From: Firmicutes bacterium UBA994
GTDB taxonomy: Bacteria; Bacillota; UBA994
Direction of reading: 5' to 3'
Assembly: GCA_002292025.1 (NCBI GenBank)
Contig: DBBC01000133.1
Location: 573-7,234, forward strand
Length of the DNA: 6,662 nucleotides
This document shows positions 6,301 to 6,662 of the stretch, one piece after another. The position numbers were made by a program, and so were the translations under genes. Numbering within the stretch: the first letter of the stretch is position 1; every line of letters starts with the position of its first letter. Under the pieces are notes generated by a model. It did not search any database. It was not told where the DNA came from and saw nothing but the letters and a program-made list of their open reading frames with translations.

Positions 6301-6662
6301 GCCTTGTCCTCTCCGGCCTCGGGCGCGGCCAACGTGTCTACCACACCTGCCTTGAGCTGGCAGCCAGCCGACGGTGCTACCTCGTACCAAGTTTGGATTT
6401 CTCGCACCCCTGGCTTCACAGATCTGGTCTTCACCCAGTCTGTTACTTCTACCGAGATTGTTGTAAGCTCTGCTCTAGCTGGCAATACTCAGTATTGGTG
6501 GGCGGTACGGGGCAGCAACAGCGCAGGAGCAGGTGCTTGGGCAGACATCCAAACCTTTACCACCGCTGGGCCGCTGGTAACCACGCCATCGCCGGTGGTC
6601 CAGTCAACACCAGCCCACGGCGCCATCGGCGTTTCTCGGACCCCTACGCTGAGTTGGCAGCC
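3301..6662 (+). CDS. Secreted matrixin-like metalloprotease with fibronectin-III-like repeats, 3' end outside window
   Basis: The frame is open from ATG 3301 to the window end (1120 complete codons, no stop). Residues 1-25 look like a signal peptide: MKK, then a hydrophobic core. No lipobox is seen. Residues about 40-240 form a matrixin-like (M10/metzincin) protease domain. HEIGHNLGFCH at 194-204 gives the three zinc histidines H194, H198, H204 and catalytic E195, and M212 in the following TAMYGF fits the Met-turn. No PRCGxPD cysteine-switch prodomain is present. Residues about 249-321 resemble a carboxypeptidase-regulatory-like beta domain (GAHVVAIEAQTG, then VPPGEYYILAEP). Residues about 400-489 resemble an IPT/TIG-like Ig domain ending FPGALRVIG. 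From residue 499 onward come FN3-like repeats of 99 residues. It is likely exported and surface-bound or extracellular, acting on proteins or peptides; substrate and anchor are unknown. A REP-like palindrome is embedded near codons 28-36. Confidence 0.88.
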   Translation, partial: MKKHQVGVLLRALLICVFVISSLSVSPRTGDVLHPLTTSAEGWVARWDIDSLLGGAIEYWINPTLPPGVEPFATQEQLIQTIQRAFQIWEDVPTSRVRFRFMGLTSAMAAFDGKNVVTFIPQVPFPEWAGGFAPWRYAARAGPITLSNGRVVHARFPGQIIDADTVVNTHFRFLITDEYPLPRGVRDLLGLIVHEIGHNLGFCHGGINQTAMYGFATEGGGFHRRELPADDIFGISMLYPEEGFLRGQGRIAGLVQRRGGQPVFGAHVVAIEAQTGRVVVSTRTGLTGVRSDGVPERFSRTSGDFLLMVPPGEYYILAEPFGGEGKGTPFLSGIFGTASEGGLFADTDFTPALSAQRIRVAAGEQVEDTAIIVGPRSAPTPVLGRTASFLWREDLRLWACPARARPSTEVQLSFASGLNLIEGTALRPGVRARFLAPEIEVTRMAASHDGRFLQLWVSIASGAPVGLHVLEVTTPHGSTYFPGALRVIGVSPTITSPTQVILSSPARDTSGVPTTPTLSWQPADRATDYRVWISRNSIFTDLVFDQNVSSASVVVGLDLAGNTQYWWAVRGNNAAGAGPWSDSHTFTTTAPAAASPPQVILSSPVQGAAGVSSTPTLNWQPADRATAYQVWVSRNSAFTDLVFNQDVSSTEVILSPALAGSTQHWWAVRGINTAGAGPWSDVRTFTTAAQAIALPSQVGLLTPTQGATGVSPTPTLRWQPADRATTYQVRVSRNSAFTDLVFDHTVSSAEVMVSPALAQNTQFWWSVRGINATGAGPWSDNRSFTTVAHVVTPPPQVVLSSPSFGATGISITPTLRWQPADTATSYRIWVSRNSTFTDLVVNQDVSSTSVVVSLALVGNTQYWWAVKGINAAGIGPWSAGRSFTTAPLAVPVPQVPLPQQVVLSSPPKGATGLSITTALSWQPVDGATTYRVWVSRNSTFTDLVLNQDVSSTSVDISPALAGNTQHWWAVRGVNVAGSGPWSDSGNFITATQTVTPPPQVALSSPASGAANVSTTPALSWQPADGATSYQVWISRTPGFTDLVFTQSVTSTEIVVSSALAGNTQYWWAVRGSNSAGAGAWADIQTFTTAGPLVTTPSPVVQSTPAHGAIGVSRTPTLSWQ
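3382..3406 (+). repeat. REP-like palindrome, copy 3, inside the protease coding sequence
   Basis: AGGACAGGGGACGTACTTC begins at 3382. GGGGA (3388-3392) pairs with TCCCC (3402-3406) around a 9-base loop containing GTACTTC. The layout (GGACAGGG, hairpin, GTACTT loop) matches the reverse complement of copy 1, so it is in the opposite orientation. In the reading frame it encodes roughly RTGDVLHP, directly after the signal-peptide hydrophobic core. Confidence 0.55.
4795..6662 (+). repeat. Tandem FN3-like coding repeats, seven units
   Basis: Units begin at 4795, 5092, 5389, 5686, 5998, 6295 and 6592. The period is 297 bases (99 codons), except for unit 4, which is 312 bases because of a proline/valine-rich linker insertion. 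Unit 7 is cut by the window. The shared core is TPTLxWQPAD, then YxVWVSRN, then FTDLV, then NTQxWWAVRG, and finally AGxGPWS and FTT, the strand pattern of a fibronectin type III fold. Units 2 and 3 are closest and share a perfect 30-base match (5200-5229 and 5497-5526), a sign of recent duplication or gene conversion. Confidence 0.85.

Noticed and set aside
4975..6485. A series of minus-strand open frames of 61-86 codons through the FN3 region
   Set aside because: They recur with the repeat period and lie opposite a continuous plus-strand frame with clear domain structure. They are shadows of the repeats, not genes.

Overview
The window looks like part of a bacterial chromosome, probably from an anaerobic, Bacillota-like (Firmicutes) lineage. 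The reasons are strong AGGAGG-type ribosome binding sites, frequent GTG starts, all supported genes on one strand, a tmRNA of Gram-positive style directly after smpB, and moderate-to-high GC. The lineage call is an inference; no 16S rRNA or other decisive marker is present.

Layout. Bases 1-127 are intergenic: a short palindromic REP-like element, then a good sigma-70/SigA-type promoter. A translation and ribosome-rescue block follows. It contains lysS (class II lysyl-tRNA synthetase, 128-1600), a 122-residue protein of unknown function whose ribosome binding site overlaps the lysS stop (1614-1982), smpB (2025-2504), and the tmRNA gene ssrA (2509-2862), which starts only 4 bases after the smpB stop. 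SmpB and tmRNA act together in trans-translation. The tmRNA tag reads (A)NERFAFAA followed by TAA.

Immediately after the tmRNA CCA end lies a broken remnant of a Fic-family gene (about 2863-3114). It keeps only the N-terminal part of the domain and lacks the catalytic HPFxxGNGR segment. The 3' end of ssrA is a classical integration site for mobile islands, so this abrupt junction is a candidate island scar. No intrinsic terminator is visible after ssrA. A decayed copy of the REP-like element follows the Fic remnant.

The last half (3301 to the window end, open at the 3' side) is one long gene for a predicted secreted metalloprotease. It has a signal peptide, a matrixin/metzincin-like domain with the zinc motif HEIGHNLGFCH and a Met-turn, a carboxypeptidase-regulatory-like beta domain, an IPT/TIG-like beta domain, and at least seven fibronectin-III-like repeats of about 99 residues (the seventh cut by the window). 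A third REP-like palindrome sits in frame inside its coding sequence, right after the signal-peptide hydrophobic core. This gene lies on the accessory side of the ssrA boundary and shows no functional link to the translation genes.

I did not find a convincing undescribed multi-gene system. The most unusual points are the in-frame REP-like palindrome in the protease leader, the ssrA/Fic junction, and the unknown protein placed between lysS and smpB.
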